Below are positions 44,901 through 53,297 of a DNA stretch of 64,000 bases, in pieces (within the stretch, counting starts at the first letter, position 1; every line of letters begins with the position of its first letter). The notes beneath the pieces are model-generated. The model was not told the DNA's origin, searched no databases, and saw only the letters and a program-made list of their open reading frames with translations. The stretch comes from a virus, in the IMG/VR virus record IMGVR_UViG_3300034375_003113, positions 62,001 through 126,000 of that record. One strand, written 5' to 3'. Both the position numbers and the translations under genes were made by a program.

Positions 44901-47900
44901 GATCTAACGTCTGAATTAAATTTGATAGGTTGTACTACTGAATTACCAGTACCATCAAATGATCTATCTTGGTTACCTGAACTGATTGTACTTGCGTCAT
45001 CAACTCTTGGTCTAAAGTCTAAACTATCTCTTAATTCATATCTAACACCTGTATGGTCTGAAGTGTAAGCAGGAATGTCTTCGTAATTAATTGCTGAATA
45101 TGAGTCAACATCAAAATAATCTCCTGCACTATGAGAGTAATAGTTAAAGTTTACAAGTAATCTACCTGTTGGTGTTAACGCACCAGTTTTTAATTTTATT
45201 CTACCAACATCATAGAAGTTATCTCTTTGACCTGTATCTAAATCAAATCTATCTGTAACGTCTGTATGTGATATTGTTGCATCCGTACTAAAGTCAGGTG
45301 CCATGTAAATTGAATTGATAGCAATTACGTCTGCTTTTGCTAAACTAATTACACCACTCTCTATTGTTGCCTGTGTAGATACAGCAAGTGTTTCATTACT
45401 GTTAAGTGTTTTTGTTTTCGAAGTACCTACCGTTTTGTTTATAGTTAATAATGCTTTAACGTCATGTGAAGCGTAGTTAGCACCAAAGTCAATAGTTAAT
45501 TGTGTTTTAGCAACATTTAAAGTAAAGATTGCAGAACCTTCGTGGTTATTTCCTGTCAAACTTAATACATCACCTACAGCACCAGAACCACCAGAACCTA
45601 AACTTGTAATTGAAATAGTAAAATCATTTTCTGATAAATCGGCAAACGTTTCATCTACACCAGCAGTAAATGTTGCAATACCATCACCAGTTAGTGTTTT
45701 AATTTCATGTTTTCTAAATGTATAACTTGTATCTGAAGCATTACCATTTGCAGTTGTTCTTAATGTTTTAATATTTTCATACGGCAGTTTGAATATAGAA
45801 ATATTTTTATCAGGTGATTGTATTTTTGTTCTTCTTCTCGTTGCAATTGTTTTTGTGGATACGTCTGATCCACCAACAGCAGCTGATAGTGTTATTGAAC
45901 TATCACTAATGATAGCCTCAACTATTCTAGTTAAAGAGGTACCACCGTCTGTAGTAAATGATATTGAATCGCCAACTAATAATTCAGATGTAAATCTTGT
46001 ATTGAAACCTGTTACAGATGTACCACTATTTGCGATAGATAGTGTACCTGTTAATGTTGCATTGTCGCCATTTGTAGCGTCTAATGCTGTATCAGCAGTA
46101 AATGTAGGCGAACCTGCCATTGCAATTTGTTTAACTTGTGGTATATCAAATGCAGTAACACCTTTTAAACCAACAGCGTCTGCTTGAATAACTGCTGTGT
46201 TACTTGATGTGCCACCTGTTATTGTTTCGCCAGTAGCAAAAGTACCTTGTACGTTTGATACTATAACTACACCATGTGCAGCTGCACCGCCTGAAGTATA
46301 ACTAGTAAATCCTGATCCATCAATTGAAGTAGTGCCGTCTGTGTCGTATAATTCAAAATTTGATGCCGATGGATTTCTAACCGTATAAACGTTACCATTT
46401 AATTCAGTCATACCACCTACACCTGTTATTGTTACTTGTTGACCTTCTTTAAATTTATTTGAAGATGTAATAACTACAGGATCAGCTGCTGTTGCACCTG
46501 TGATTGTAGCACTTTCTGTAGTAGATACAGATTGAACTGTTGCAGTAGCACCAGAAGTACTACCAGTTACAGTTTCACCTGTTGTAAATGCTTGTGCAGT
46601 TTTAATATTTAAGTGTGTAAATAAAACTATATCAAAAAGATAATGTTTATAAACAGCACTTGTTACACTTGAACTTGAAAATATGTTTGAAGCAGCAGTA
46701 CCTGAAGAATATTCAAAGCCTCTACTTTTTGCTCTACCAATTGTAGTAATATCTGAACTTGATCCTGTGTTTGCAGTACCACGTGAACTTGTTGCTGTAT
46801 TGTGTAAAGTTAAACCTTTAAATCCTTCTACACCTGAAGCAGTTGAAATGTCAGGAGAACCATAAACGTTTGTTACGTTTACAAAGTTACCTACATCAAA
46901 TCTAGTACTAAAATTATTTTGTGTGTCAAAATCTCTTGCCTTATCTACAGGTAAAAAAGTTGTTGCGATTGTGTCTATCTCATAACCTTTTACATATGCT
47001 TTTCCAGGAGAGAATCCTACTGCAAGTTTAGTTGCGTCACCACCTGCTGATGATGTAAAGATACCTCTATTGTTGCCTGAAGATAAATGTTCTCTAACAT
47101 CTATATCAAAAGGTCTTACAACATAGTCACCACTTTCGTCAAATGTTCTACGAGCAAGTGTATCTTCTAATACAGCGTATTCAGTTGTTCTAACTTGGTT
47201 TTGTAATACACCACTTGACAATCTTAACAATTCATAGAAGTTACTATCTTCAGTATTGTTTAATGCTTTTTTGCCTAATGTTAAAAGTATTTTAAATCTG
47301 TGAGCGCCAGGAGCGTTTGAGTTTGATACGCCTTGTGCGTTATCGTTTAGAGATGTATCATCACCAGGTGCAACAAAAGATTCTGTTACTGATAAACCAA
47401 CTCTATAACTAGGAGTATCTGAATATTTTTCAAGTATTAAAGTTTGTGCAGATACTTGAACGTGAAAACCATTGATGTAATATACACCTTCTTTAATCTG
47501 TGCAGCTGATCCTGTATGACAAGAAGCAACAACAGCTGTTGAAGTATTAGATGATGTTATTGTTTCACCATGTGTAAAAGGAATTTGTGCACCATCAGAA
47601 GCAGTATTCATGTATTTAACGAATAGTGTATCTGGATCAGTACCGTCTGTAGCAACAGCGTTTACAACTTTAGCAGTAACGCCTGAAGTACCACCTGTTA
47701 GTGTAGTGTCAATATAACTATCTACAGTTGAAGCAGATTTAGATGTTAACTTAACAGCATAGTATTTTAAATCGTAACCAATTTCACCAGGAATGACCAT
47801 TGATCCCTTATCAAAAAGGTGATCTGACATTCTTTCTATTTGATTTTGTAATTGTGTTTGAGATTGAGTTAATTCTCTAGCCTGAACAGCAAAAGCAGGT

Positions 47901-47983
47901 CTAAAAAGTATTCTGTGAAACTTTTTTGACTCTGTAAAATCGTCATAGTAAGGACTGACATTAAAATCAGTTGGACTTGGCAT
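41918..47983 (-). CDS. Giant 2021-aa DUF4815-type baseplate protein
   Basis: The N-terminus (MPSPTDFNVSPYYDDFTESKK, then RPAFAVQARELTQSQTQLQNQIERMSDHLF) is the hallmark of the DUF4815 family, large structural proteins of T4-like marine phages. The protein then alternates Ig-like beta domains (GETVTGSTSGATATVQSV repeats) with a conserved central region (YTSDHTGVRYELRDSLDFRPRVDD) and a distal part with EVTLNPSAVNTSTDGTTATKF and DMRGIALAI at the end. Probably a peripheral baseplate component holding fibres, inferred from position. Length is large but in the range of the family. Confidence 0.8.
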   Translation of the reverse strand: MPSPTDFNVSPYYDDFTESKKFHRILFRPAFAVQARELTQSQTQLQNQIERMSDHLFDKGSMVIPGEIGYDLKYYAVKLTSKSASTVDSYIDTTLTGGTSGVTAKVVNAVATDGTDPDTLFVKYMNTASDGAQIPFTHGETITSSNTSTAVVASCHTGSAAQIKEGVYYINGFHVQVSAQTLILEKYSDTPSYRVGLSVTESFVAPGDDTSLNDNAQGVSNSNAPGAHRFKILLTLGKKALNNTEDSNFYELLRLSSGVLQNQVRTTEYAVLEDTLARRTFDESGDYVVRPFDIDVREHLSSGNNRGIFTSSAGGDATKLAVGFSPGKAYVKGYEIDTIATTFLPVDKARDFDTQNNFSTRFDVGNFVNVTNVYGSPDISTASGVEGFKGLTLHNTATSSRGTANTGSSSDITTIGRAKSRGFEYSSGTAASNIFSSSSVTSAVYKHYLFDIVLFTHLNIKTAQAFTTGETVTGSTSGATATVQSVSTTESATITGATAADPVVITSSNKFKEGQQVTITGVGGMTELNGNVYTVRNPSASNFELYDTDGTTSIDGSGFTSYTSGGAAAHGVVIVSNVQGTFATGETITGGTSSNTAVIQADAVGLKGVTAFDIPQVKQIAMAGSPTFTADTALDATNGDNATLTGTLSIANSGTSVTGFNTRFTSELLVGDSISFTTDGGTSLTRIVEAIISDSSITLSAAVGGSDVSTKTIATRRRTKIQSPDKNISIFKLPYENIKTLRTTANGNASDTSYTFRKHEIKTLTGDGIATFTAGVDETFADLSENDFTISITSLGSGGSGAVGDVLSLTGNNHEGSAIFTLNVAKTQLTIDFGANYASHDVKALLTINKTVGTSKTKTLNSNETLAVSTQATIESGVISLAKADVIAINSIYMAPDFSTDATISHTDVTDRFDLDTGQRDNFYDVGRIKLKTGALTPTGRLLVNFNYYSHSAGDYFDVDSYSAINYEDIPAYTSDHTGVRYELRDSLDFRPRVDDASTISSGNQDRSFDGTGNSVVQPIKFNSDVRSDFEYYLGRVDKIFLDKDGNFKVLKGASSLEPRVPGTLDNAMHLYTLFLPAYTLDTSEVGIEHVDNKRYTMRDIGRIEKRIETTEYYTQLSLLETAAQNLQIQDSNGFDRFKNGFVVDNFTGHGIGDVGNNDYKVSIDYANGELRPTFHEDAVQLIERDDDGTAITADDRTTHNYQKTGDLITLPYTEETLIDQPYASKAINVNPFGVFTWIGAIELTPPGDEWKETERAPELVINNPNGSWDNLTKNSGNSNQLSEFPMSTVWNSWQDTWTGRPVETERKNVGTYKKRGGHGWRVIAKEEVTTAQQVSQTRTGIRAVAVPETVRTSIGDRVVSVAFVPFIRSRTLTFTATRLKPNTRVYPFFDNIDVTAYVTPDGGALGGNLVTDANGKVEGTFAIPDPKTNSNPRWRTGQRLFRLTSSSSNSLTNANVETAANVEYVARGLLETVRETIISSREARVEMRSVTESQSITRTSTRTEERQVGYHDPLAQTFLIDDEGGVFLTSIDIFFSTKDAAIPVTVQVRDVVNGYPGQKILPFSEVTLNPSAVNTSTDGTTATKFTFASPVYIQSNVEYCFVVMANSQDYNAYVARIGETSLDTNRTISAQPYAGVLFKSQNGMTWSAEQNEDMKFKLRRAEFSNVTGTVTLTNDTLGTRTLKNNALRTTNGSGVIRVFHPNHGMHGTSNNVTIAGVPSGDHNGIAHSDINGTYTSISNVTLDSYDITTSGTATATGDVGGVAVTATQNRLFDVLNLGGIQTVTLPDTNIDFYVRTTSGRSIHGSETEFDLTTAANKVAVIGNDNIAFTAPQMVASEINETNETQIIGGKSFYTILELTTANTKLSPVLDTQRMSAFTIQNRLNSPTSSNTPNFVADTASIGTSSAAVYCTKPVLLENNSKALDIRLTANIRATSEVEMYFRAATDGDKLDDLGWTPFNTDGSPDSSIVPAEDDTTFKEYKYTASDINDFTNFQLKIVMKGTNSSYPPVLRDMRGIALAI

Positions 47984-47999
47984 TATCTATTTTCCCCTA

Positions 48000-49496
48000 T
48001 TAAAACTCAATAATGAGTTTGATGTTTTCAGTTTGGTCAGTCGCTCTTGCAATTTTTGTTCTATTTTCAACGTATAAGATTTCTCCAGTATCATGTTTCA
48101 ATTCAGGAGTAGCATAACCAGAAGTGAATGAAACATTGTTAACAGTTGAAGTAGTATTTTCGGGAGTACCTGTAGCACTAGATGTTTGTCCAGTAATTAC
48201 ATTTGTACCACTAAAAGCAGTAACGTTACCATTTGTATCAGCACCAGCGCCATTGTGTCTAGTCTGAACATAATATAAAATTTTATTTGTAGCATCCCAT
48301 TCAACAACTTTACCTACAGCACCTGTACTTGCCTGATTAATTTCTTCATCAACAACAAATGTTCCTGGAGTGGGTGAAGTATTAATTTTAACAGCATATG
48401 TGCCTCTTAATGTTGACGCAGAAGCAGCCGAACCAGCTGCGTTGTTTGGATTCTTAATTAAAGTAATTTTTCTAAAGTCGTTTGCAGCCGTAAAATCACC
48501 AGAGTTAGAACTTTCAGTTCCTTCTAATGTTGTATTTAACATAACAAAGAATCCACCTAATTCTTCTACGGCGTTAAAACCATGACCACCTTTTGGTGGA
48601 ATGATTACGTCTAATTCTGCACCTGATCCAGCACCACCAGCATTTGTAGCTGCAATGATGTCAGCATTTTTAATATAACCTGAAGTGTAACCAGTACCAG
48701 CAGTTGTTATAGATACAGCAGTTATAGCGCCTGAAGTTAAAGTTACAGAGCAAACACCACCACTACCATCACCTCTAATTGGCACAGCAGTTATTGTTCC
48801 TGATGTACCACCACCTGAAACTGTATAACTTGATCCACCAGTTTTAACTTTTACTACGTCTAGTGCGCCATCAACAGCAGCTGATGATACAGTTGAGTCA
48901 GTTGAAACTGCCATAAAGTCAGTTGATAAGAAATTTGATTGTTGAGCAGCAGATAAAGTGTACATATATTTCCACTTGTATCCATCACCAGTTGTAATTA
49001 AAGTTGTACCAGTACCTGTTGGTTCTACTGTCGAAGCAGTATTACCATCATTGTCTAAACACTTGTAAACGTTTCTATCTGAAGTTATTACATAAAAAGT
49101 AGAGTCAAACAAAGTTGTTGCACCACTATTTGATGTAACCCTTGTTGATGTGCTACCTGTTACAAACTCCTCGTAATCGTGTCTGTAAATATCGTATGTT
49201 GTACCTGATGTCCAGTTTCTTCTAGGAATAACAAATGAAACGTCTGAACCTGTGATCTTTTTTGCAGCCAGCAGATCATCATAGTTTTTAAATTCATTTA
49301 GTACACTATCACCTGGTGTAGTAGGTGCTGTTTCTGTACCTTCGTAGTCTGTTCTACCATCTGGTCTTGTTAAAGTACCAAATTCTTGTGCTCTACCTAT
49401 TCCTAAGTAGTAAACTGTTGGAGAAGCTTCAGAAAATGATTCCTGAAACTGTTCCGCATTGTTCATTCTAAATTTATTTGTTATTATTGCTGGCAT
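48000..49496 (-). CDS. gp8: Baseplate wedge protein, T4 gp8 homologue
   Basis: 498 aa, against 334 aa for T4 gp8. The T4 landmarks are in order: IITNKFRMNNAEQFQESF, VYYLGIGRAQEF, DSVLNEFKNYDDLLAAKK, FVIPRRNWTSGTTYDIYRHDY, VYKCLDN, GDGYKWKYMYTLS, and the C-terminal TGEILYVENRTKIARATDQTENIKLIIEF. A Gly/Thr-rich insert of about 100 residues (VKTGGSSYTVSGGGTSG...) explains the extra length. gp8 is a dimer in the wedge between gp7 and gp10/gp11. An AAGAGG site and a late box precede it. Confidence 0.8.
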   Translation of the reverse strand: MPAIITNKFRMNNAEQFQESFSEASPTVYYLGIGRAQEFGTLTRPDGRTDYEGTETAPTTPGDSVLNEFKNYDDLLAAKKITGSDVSFVIPRRNWTSGTTYDIYRHDYEEFVTGSTSTRVTSNSGATTLFDSTFYVITSDRNVYKCLDNDGNTASTVEPTGTGTTLITTGDGYKWKYMYTLSAAQQSNFLSTDFMAVSTDSTVSSAAVDGALDVVKVKTGGSSYTVSGGGTSGTITAVPIRGDGSGGVCSVTLTSGAITAVSITTAGTGYTSGYIKNADIIAATNAGGAGSGAELDVIIPPKGGHGFNAVEELGGFFVMLNTTLEGTESSNSGDFTAANDFRKITLIKNPNNAAGSAASASTLRGTYAVKINTSPTPGTFVVDEEINQASTGAVGKVVEWDATNKILYYVQTRHNGAGADTNGNVTAFSGTNVITGQTSSATGTPENTTSTVNNVSFTSGYATPELKHDTGEILYVENRTKIARATDQTENIKLIIEF

Positions 49497-49511
49497 TGTT
49501 ATTCCTCTTTA

Positions 49512-49519
49512 TATTTATA
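49512..49519 (-). promoter_or_regulatory. T4-type late promoter box
   Basis: Minus-strand TATAAATA, 16 nt before the gp8-like ATG; the transcript leader would be about 10 nt. Confidence 0.65.
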
Positions 49520-49528
49520 ATCTTTTTA

Positions 49529-50695
49529 TTACGATCCTGCACCATATAGTGATTTAACTGTTGATCCAGAACTATCTAATATTTGCAATTCAACAGCACT
49601 TGTTAGTTGTGTTGAACTTATAGAACCCGATGTTACTGAAAATACTGTGCCTGATAGTGTTAATGACTGTCCTGCTGAATATACTGCTGTTTCGGCAATT
49701 ACAGAAAATGTAATATTTGTAGTACCAAATGTAATTGTACCATTAGTATTCATTACATATAATTCTCCAGCACCTGTATTCCCTTCACTTACGAAAAAGG
49801 CATCACCTTCCCCCAAAGAGTCTGGATCAGAAGCACCATAACTGTCTGTATCTGTTGTTCTTGTTAATACCCAAGCAGTTGCACCATCACCAACAGTTGA
49901 TACATAATATACACCATTGTGAGCTGCATTTGATTGATTATAAATTAAAACTCTATCATTTAAATTTAAAGCAACACCATCAATTGAAATGGCTGCTAAA
50001 GTACCTGTGTTAGTTAAAGTTGCACCAACACCTAAAGTACCGTTATCATATGAAGCATTTAAATTTATTGGCGACTCTACTCTTACTGCTGTATGATAAT
50101 GTATACCTGCAGCTGCAACATTATCAACATAAGTTTTAATTGCTTTTGCTGAAGCAAGTGTAGTATCTGTGCCTGCAACTGTAGTTAAATCTGTGTCTAA
50201 TACACCAGACGCTAAGTCAGCAACTTCAATGTTTGAAATTGAATTACCAGTGCCATTTGCGTCAAAAGTTTTATTAGTAAGTGCTGTTGTTGAGCCTGCA
50301 GTTATGTAACTTTGTAAATCACTTATTTGACTTTCTGTAATGGAAACACCTGAATTTATTGCAGCTTGGTGTTGTGTTACACTTGATTGTGTAATATTAG
50401 CATCAGGAACATCAGCCCAAGTAACTGCTGATGATAAATCATTAGCTTCAGAAAATGAAGTTAAATAACCTGAGTCATTTGTCCATTGACTTATATTACC
50501 TGATTTGTTAGTTAATGTATCTGTACTTGATGATGTAATATAACCAGCAGCTAATATATTTGTTAAAGTTGTACCGTCACCTATTGCTGTGTAAATTTCA
50601 TTAAAGTTATCATTAACTAAATCACCAGCGGCTCGAAGTGTTGAACCTGTGCCGTCATTTGCGATTGATCCGATGTTTATTGTTTGTTTTGCCAT
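49529..50695 (-). CDS. 388-aa repeat fibre/baseplate appendage
   Basis: N-terminus MAKQTINIGSIANDGTGSTLRAAGDLVNDNFNEIY is the widespread attachment head of T4-like baseplate appendages. The middle shares modules with the giant fibre ([74 protein letters not shown]). Residues about 200-320 match the distal domain of the 795-aa fibre (RVESPINLNASYDNG; LNLNDRVLIYNQSNAAHNGVYYVSTVGDG). An AGAGAGAT ribosome site precedes the ATG. Confidence 0.75.
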   Translation of the reverse strand: MAKQTINIGSIANDGTGSTLRAAGDLVNDNFNEIYTAIGDGTTLTNILAAGYITSSSTDTLTNKSGNISQWTNDSGYLTSFSEANDLSSAVTWADVPDANITQSSVTQHQAAINSGVSITESQISDLQSYITAGSTTALTNKTFDANGTGNSISNIEVADLASGVLDTDLTTVAGTDTTLASAKAIKTYVDNVAAAGIHYHTAVRVESPINLNASYDNGTLGVGATLTNTGTLAAISIDGVALNLNDRVLIYNQSNAAHNGVYYVSTVGDGATAWVLTRTTDTDSYGASDPDSLGEGDAFFVSEGNTGAGELYVMNTNGTITFGTTNITFSVIAETAVYSAGQSLTLSGTVFSVTSGSISSTQLTSAVELQILDSSGSTVKSLYGAGS

Positions 50696-50708
50696 ATATC
50701 TCTCTTAC

Positions 50709-50716
50709 TATTTATA
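50709..50716 (-). promoter_or_regulatory. T4-type late promoter box
   Basis: Minus-strand TATAAATA, 14 nt before the 388-aa gene start. It overlaps the AT-rich end of the 857-aa gene region by proximity only. Confidence 0.6.
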
Positions 50717-50718
50717 TC

Positions 50719-53292
50719 TTAACCTGCATCCATTGTAATATTAGTATTATCAAATGTGGTTTGTGTTTCATCAAAAGTATCACCTTGTAAAACACCTATT
50801 TGTGCAGGAATTGTGAAATTTGTTTTGATTTTTCTACCATCCTCTGAAGATGTCATTAAAAATATTGCGTTAGAACCATCTAGTGATGTTCTTGTACCTT
50901 TTACTTTAATAGCACTTAATTGTTCAAATGTAATACCACTACTACTAGGCGTTCCGTTTGCTGTAAGACCAAATGCAGTTTGTATCATTTTGTTTATTGT
51001 GCCAAATCTAGGTCCTGCATATACAAATCCTTGTCTTACATTGACATTGTTTATAGTACGTCTAACTCTACTTACATAATCTATTACAAGTGGTTGTGTT
51101 TTTAAAGTTACATCTCTTGTTGTTTTATCAAATTGTGTTATAGTATCTGTATCAAAATCAGCTGCAACAGCCGCTTTTGCATTTGCTCTTAAACTTGTAC
51201 CATCTGTTTCTGTACCCAATCTACGACCAATAAGTTTTGAGTAAATTCTTGTAAGTAGAGTTTTTAAGATACCTTCTACACCAGAGTTTACTCCAGTTAT
51301 TCTTCTAATCTGAGCATTTAAACTTGACTGTATGGCAATCTCACCTTGAAAATAAAAACCAGCAGAGTGTAAAGTTTTTACATATGCGTCACGCCATTCA
51401 TTAATTGATCTACCAACTTTTATGATATATGAATAATCTTGGTATAATAAACTGTCTTGTATTTTCATTGAGTTTTCAGATACCCAACCATCTTCGTTTA
51501 TAAAAGTACCATCTGTAGTTACAACTGTACCTGTTGAAACTGTACCAGTTGCTTGTTGTAATCTTAATGCAGTAAATGTAGCGCCATTACCACCAGTAAT
51601 TGTTTCTCCCTCTACAAATGATCCACTATGATTTTTTGCTTTTACAATATTCAAATCCGTATCTATAGAAACTATCTCAGCAGTAACACTACTAGTACCA
51701 CCAGTTATTGTTTCTCCTTCACTTAAACCACCTGAAAGACCATTGTATAAAATATAAGTTGGTAACTTTATTGTTGGTGCAGGACTTGCTTGATAATTAT
51801 AACCAGACTCAATTACTTTCATTGTTAATGCACGTCCTATTTCAGAACCATATGCTAATAGTTTTGCACCACTACCACCAGATGACGTAACCGTCACACT
51901 AGGTAAAGATGTATAACCATTACCAAACTCAATCATTCTAACATCTGTAATATCTTCGTTACCTGAACCTGCTTCTTGTACAACTTTGTTACCAAAATAT
52001 TGGTCATTCTTACCTGTTTCATCTTCTAATATTAATTGACCTGTACCAGACTCTAATGTAACACCACCATTTACAACTGATACTCTTGCAGTCGCATTTC
52101 CTGTGCCAAAGTTTATGGTATCACCTACAGCGTAACCTGTACCACCTGTATCTACTAATACTTCTTGTATTGTACCAGGACCTATTGTACCAACTTTAAC
52201 ATTTGCACCTGTACCACCTGCTGTTATTTCTACTTGGTCATCTTCGTTATATAATGCACCATCATTTGTAATTGTTTTTTGATCTATAATTTTTGAAACT
52301 GTTAATGAAACTAAAACATCAGCGTCTGTATTATCTGTACCTGTAATTGTTTCACCAGCAACAAAAGTACCAGAAACAGAATTATCACCTACAACTAATT
52401 CAGTAACTTCTACACCACCTATTAAAAATTTAAATACATCTTCTACAATTGCAGTCGCTTCATTTATATTTGTATCTGTCGGGTTGTTTGCTTGTGTGAT
52501 TGTTTGACCTATAAGATTTGTAGGCTCTGAATTACCTAATGCTAAACAACGAATTATTTTTTTAGTATCCCATTTACCATCAGACACCCTTAATATTTCA
52601 TCTTTAGGGTATCTTATTTCAGCGTCTTCGTTTAAAAGTAATTTAAAAAATATTTCACTTGCACGTTTTGTACCTTTAGATTGATATAGTGATTTAATAT
52701 TTTTTGTAAGATTTCTTTTATCTATACCTTCGTATAATCTATCAGGTACACTTGTTAAAAATGAGTTTCTAAATTTAGATAAGAAACCTGATATAGTTTT
52801 ATCTACATCAGCGTAATCTAAAAGTTGTTGAATATTTTGAACTGGGTTTGCTCTGTACTTACCTATAGTTGCCTGAGCACCTGAAGACGAACCTGTTATT
52901 AATTCACCTTCTATAAATTTATTTTGATGAGTAACAAACAAACGACCACCACCATCAACGTCTTCTATTATTACTGTTGTCGTTGCACCAGATGTAGAAC
53001 CTGTAATAGTTTCGCCGTTTATAAAATCACCATAACTTGTGTCTTCTAAAAGAACGTTATCGTCACCATCATCTTTACTTACGTTTGTACCATCAAGTAC
53101 AATCTTTGCAGCTGTTGTACCTTCTAATACTAAATGATCTGGATCGCCAATGTTTGTTAATGTAATCTCAGCTGATTCCATCAACTGATAATATGCTTTT
53201 ACAAAGTCTAAAAATAATGGGTGGTCTTCAAGTACAAAATCAGGTACTTGTGAATTTATAAGGTTTGATATTTTATCTTTAAAGTCGGCCAT
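50719..53292 (-). CDS. Large baseplate-region structural protein
   Basis: 857 aa. The N-terminus (MADFKDKISNLINSQVPDFVLEDHPLFLDFVKAYYQLME) is conserved among T4-like marine phages directly after gp6. Repeated beta units GETITGSTSGATTTVI / GETITGGTSSVTAEIVSI occur at about residues 90, 145, 300, 560 and 600 and echo those of the DUF4815 protein. The C-terminal third (SLLYQDYSYIIKVGRSINEWRDAYVKTLHSAGFYFQGEIAI) is well ordered and non-repetitive. It may be a gp7/gp10-like wedge protein, but I cannot assign the T4 number. Confidence 0.7.
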   Translation of the reverse strand: MADFKDKISNLINSQVPDFVLEDHPLFLDFVKAYYQLMESAEITLTNIGDPDHLVLEGTTAAKIVLDGTNVSKDDGDDNVLLEDTSYGDFINGETITGSTSGATTTVIIEDVDGGGRLFVTHQNKFIEGELITGSSSGAQATIGKYRANPVQNIQQLLDYADVDKTISGFLSKFRNSFLTSVPDRLYEGIDKRNLTKNIKSLYQSKGTKRASEIFFKLLLNEDAEIRYPKDEILRVSDGKWDTKKIIRCLALGNSEPTNLIGQTITQANNPTDTNINEATAIVEDVFKFLIGGVEVTELVVGDNSVSGTFVAGETITGTDNTDADVLVSLTVSKIIDQKTITNDGALYNEDDQVEITAGGTGANVKVGTIGPGTIQEVLVDTGGTGYAVGDTINFGTGNATARVSVVNGGVTLESGTGQLILEDETGKNDQYFGNKVVQEAGSGNEDITDVRMIEFGNGYTSLPSVTVTSSGGSGAKLLAYGSEIGRALTMKVIESGYNYQASPAPTIKLPTYILYNGLSGGLSEGETITGGTSSVTAEIVSIDTDLNIVKAKNHSGSFVEGETITGGNGATFTALRLQQATGTVSTGTVVTTDGTFINEDGWVSENSMKIQDSLLYQDYSYIIKVGRSINEWRDAYVKTLHSAGFYFQGEIAIQSSLNAQIRRITGVNSGVEGILKTLLTRIYSKLIGRRLGTETDGTSLRANAKAAVAADFDTDTITQFDKTTRDVTLKTQPLVIDYVSRVRRTINNVNVRQGFVYAGPRFGTINKMIQTAFGLTANGTPSSSGITFEQLSAIKVKGTRTSLDGSNAIFLMTSSEDGRKIKTNFTIPAQIGVLQGDTFDETQTTFDNTNITMDAG

Positions 53293-53297
53293 TTCAT

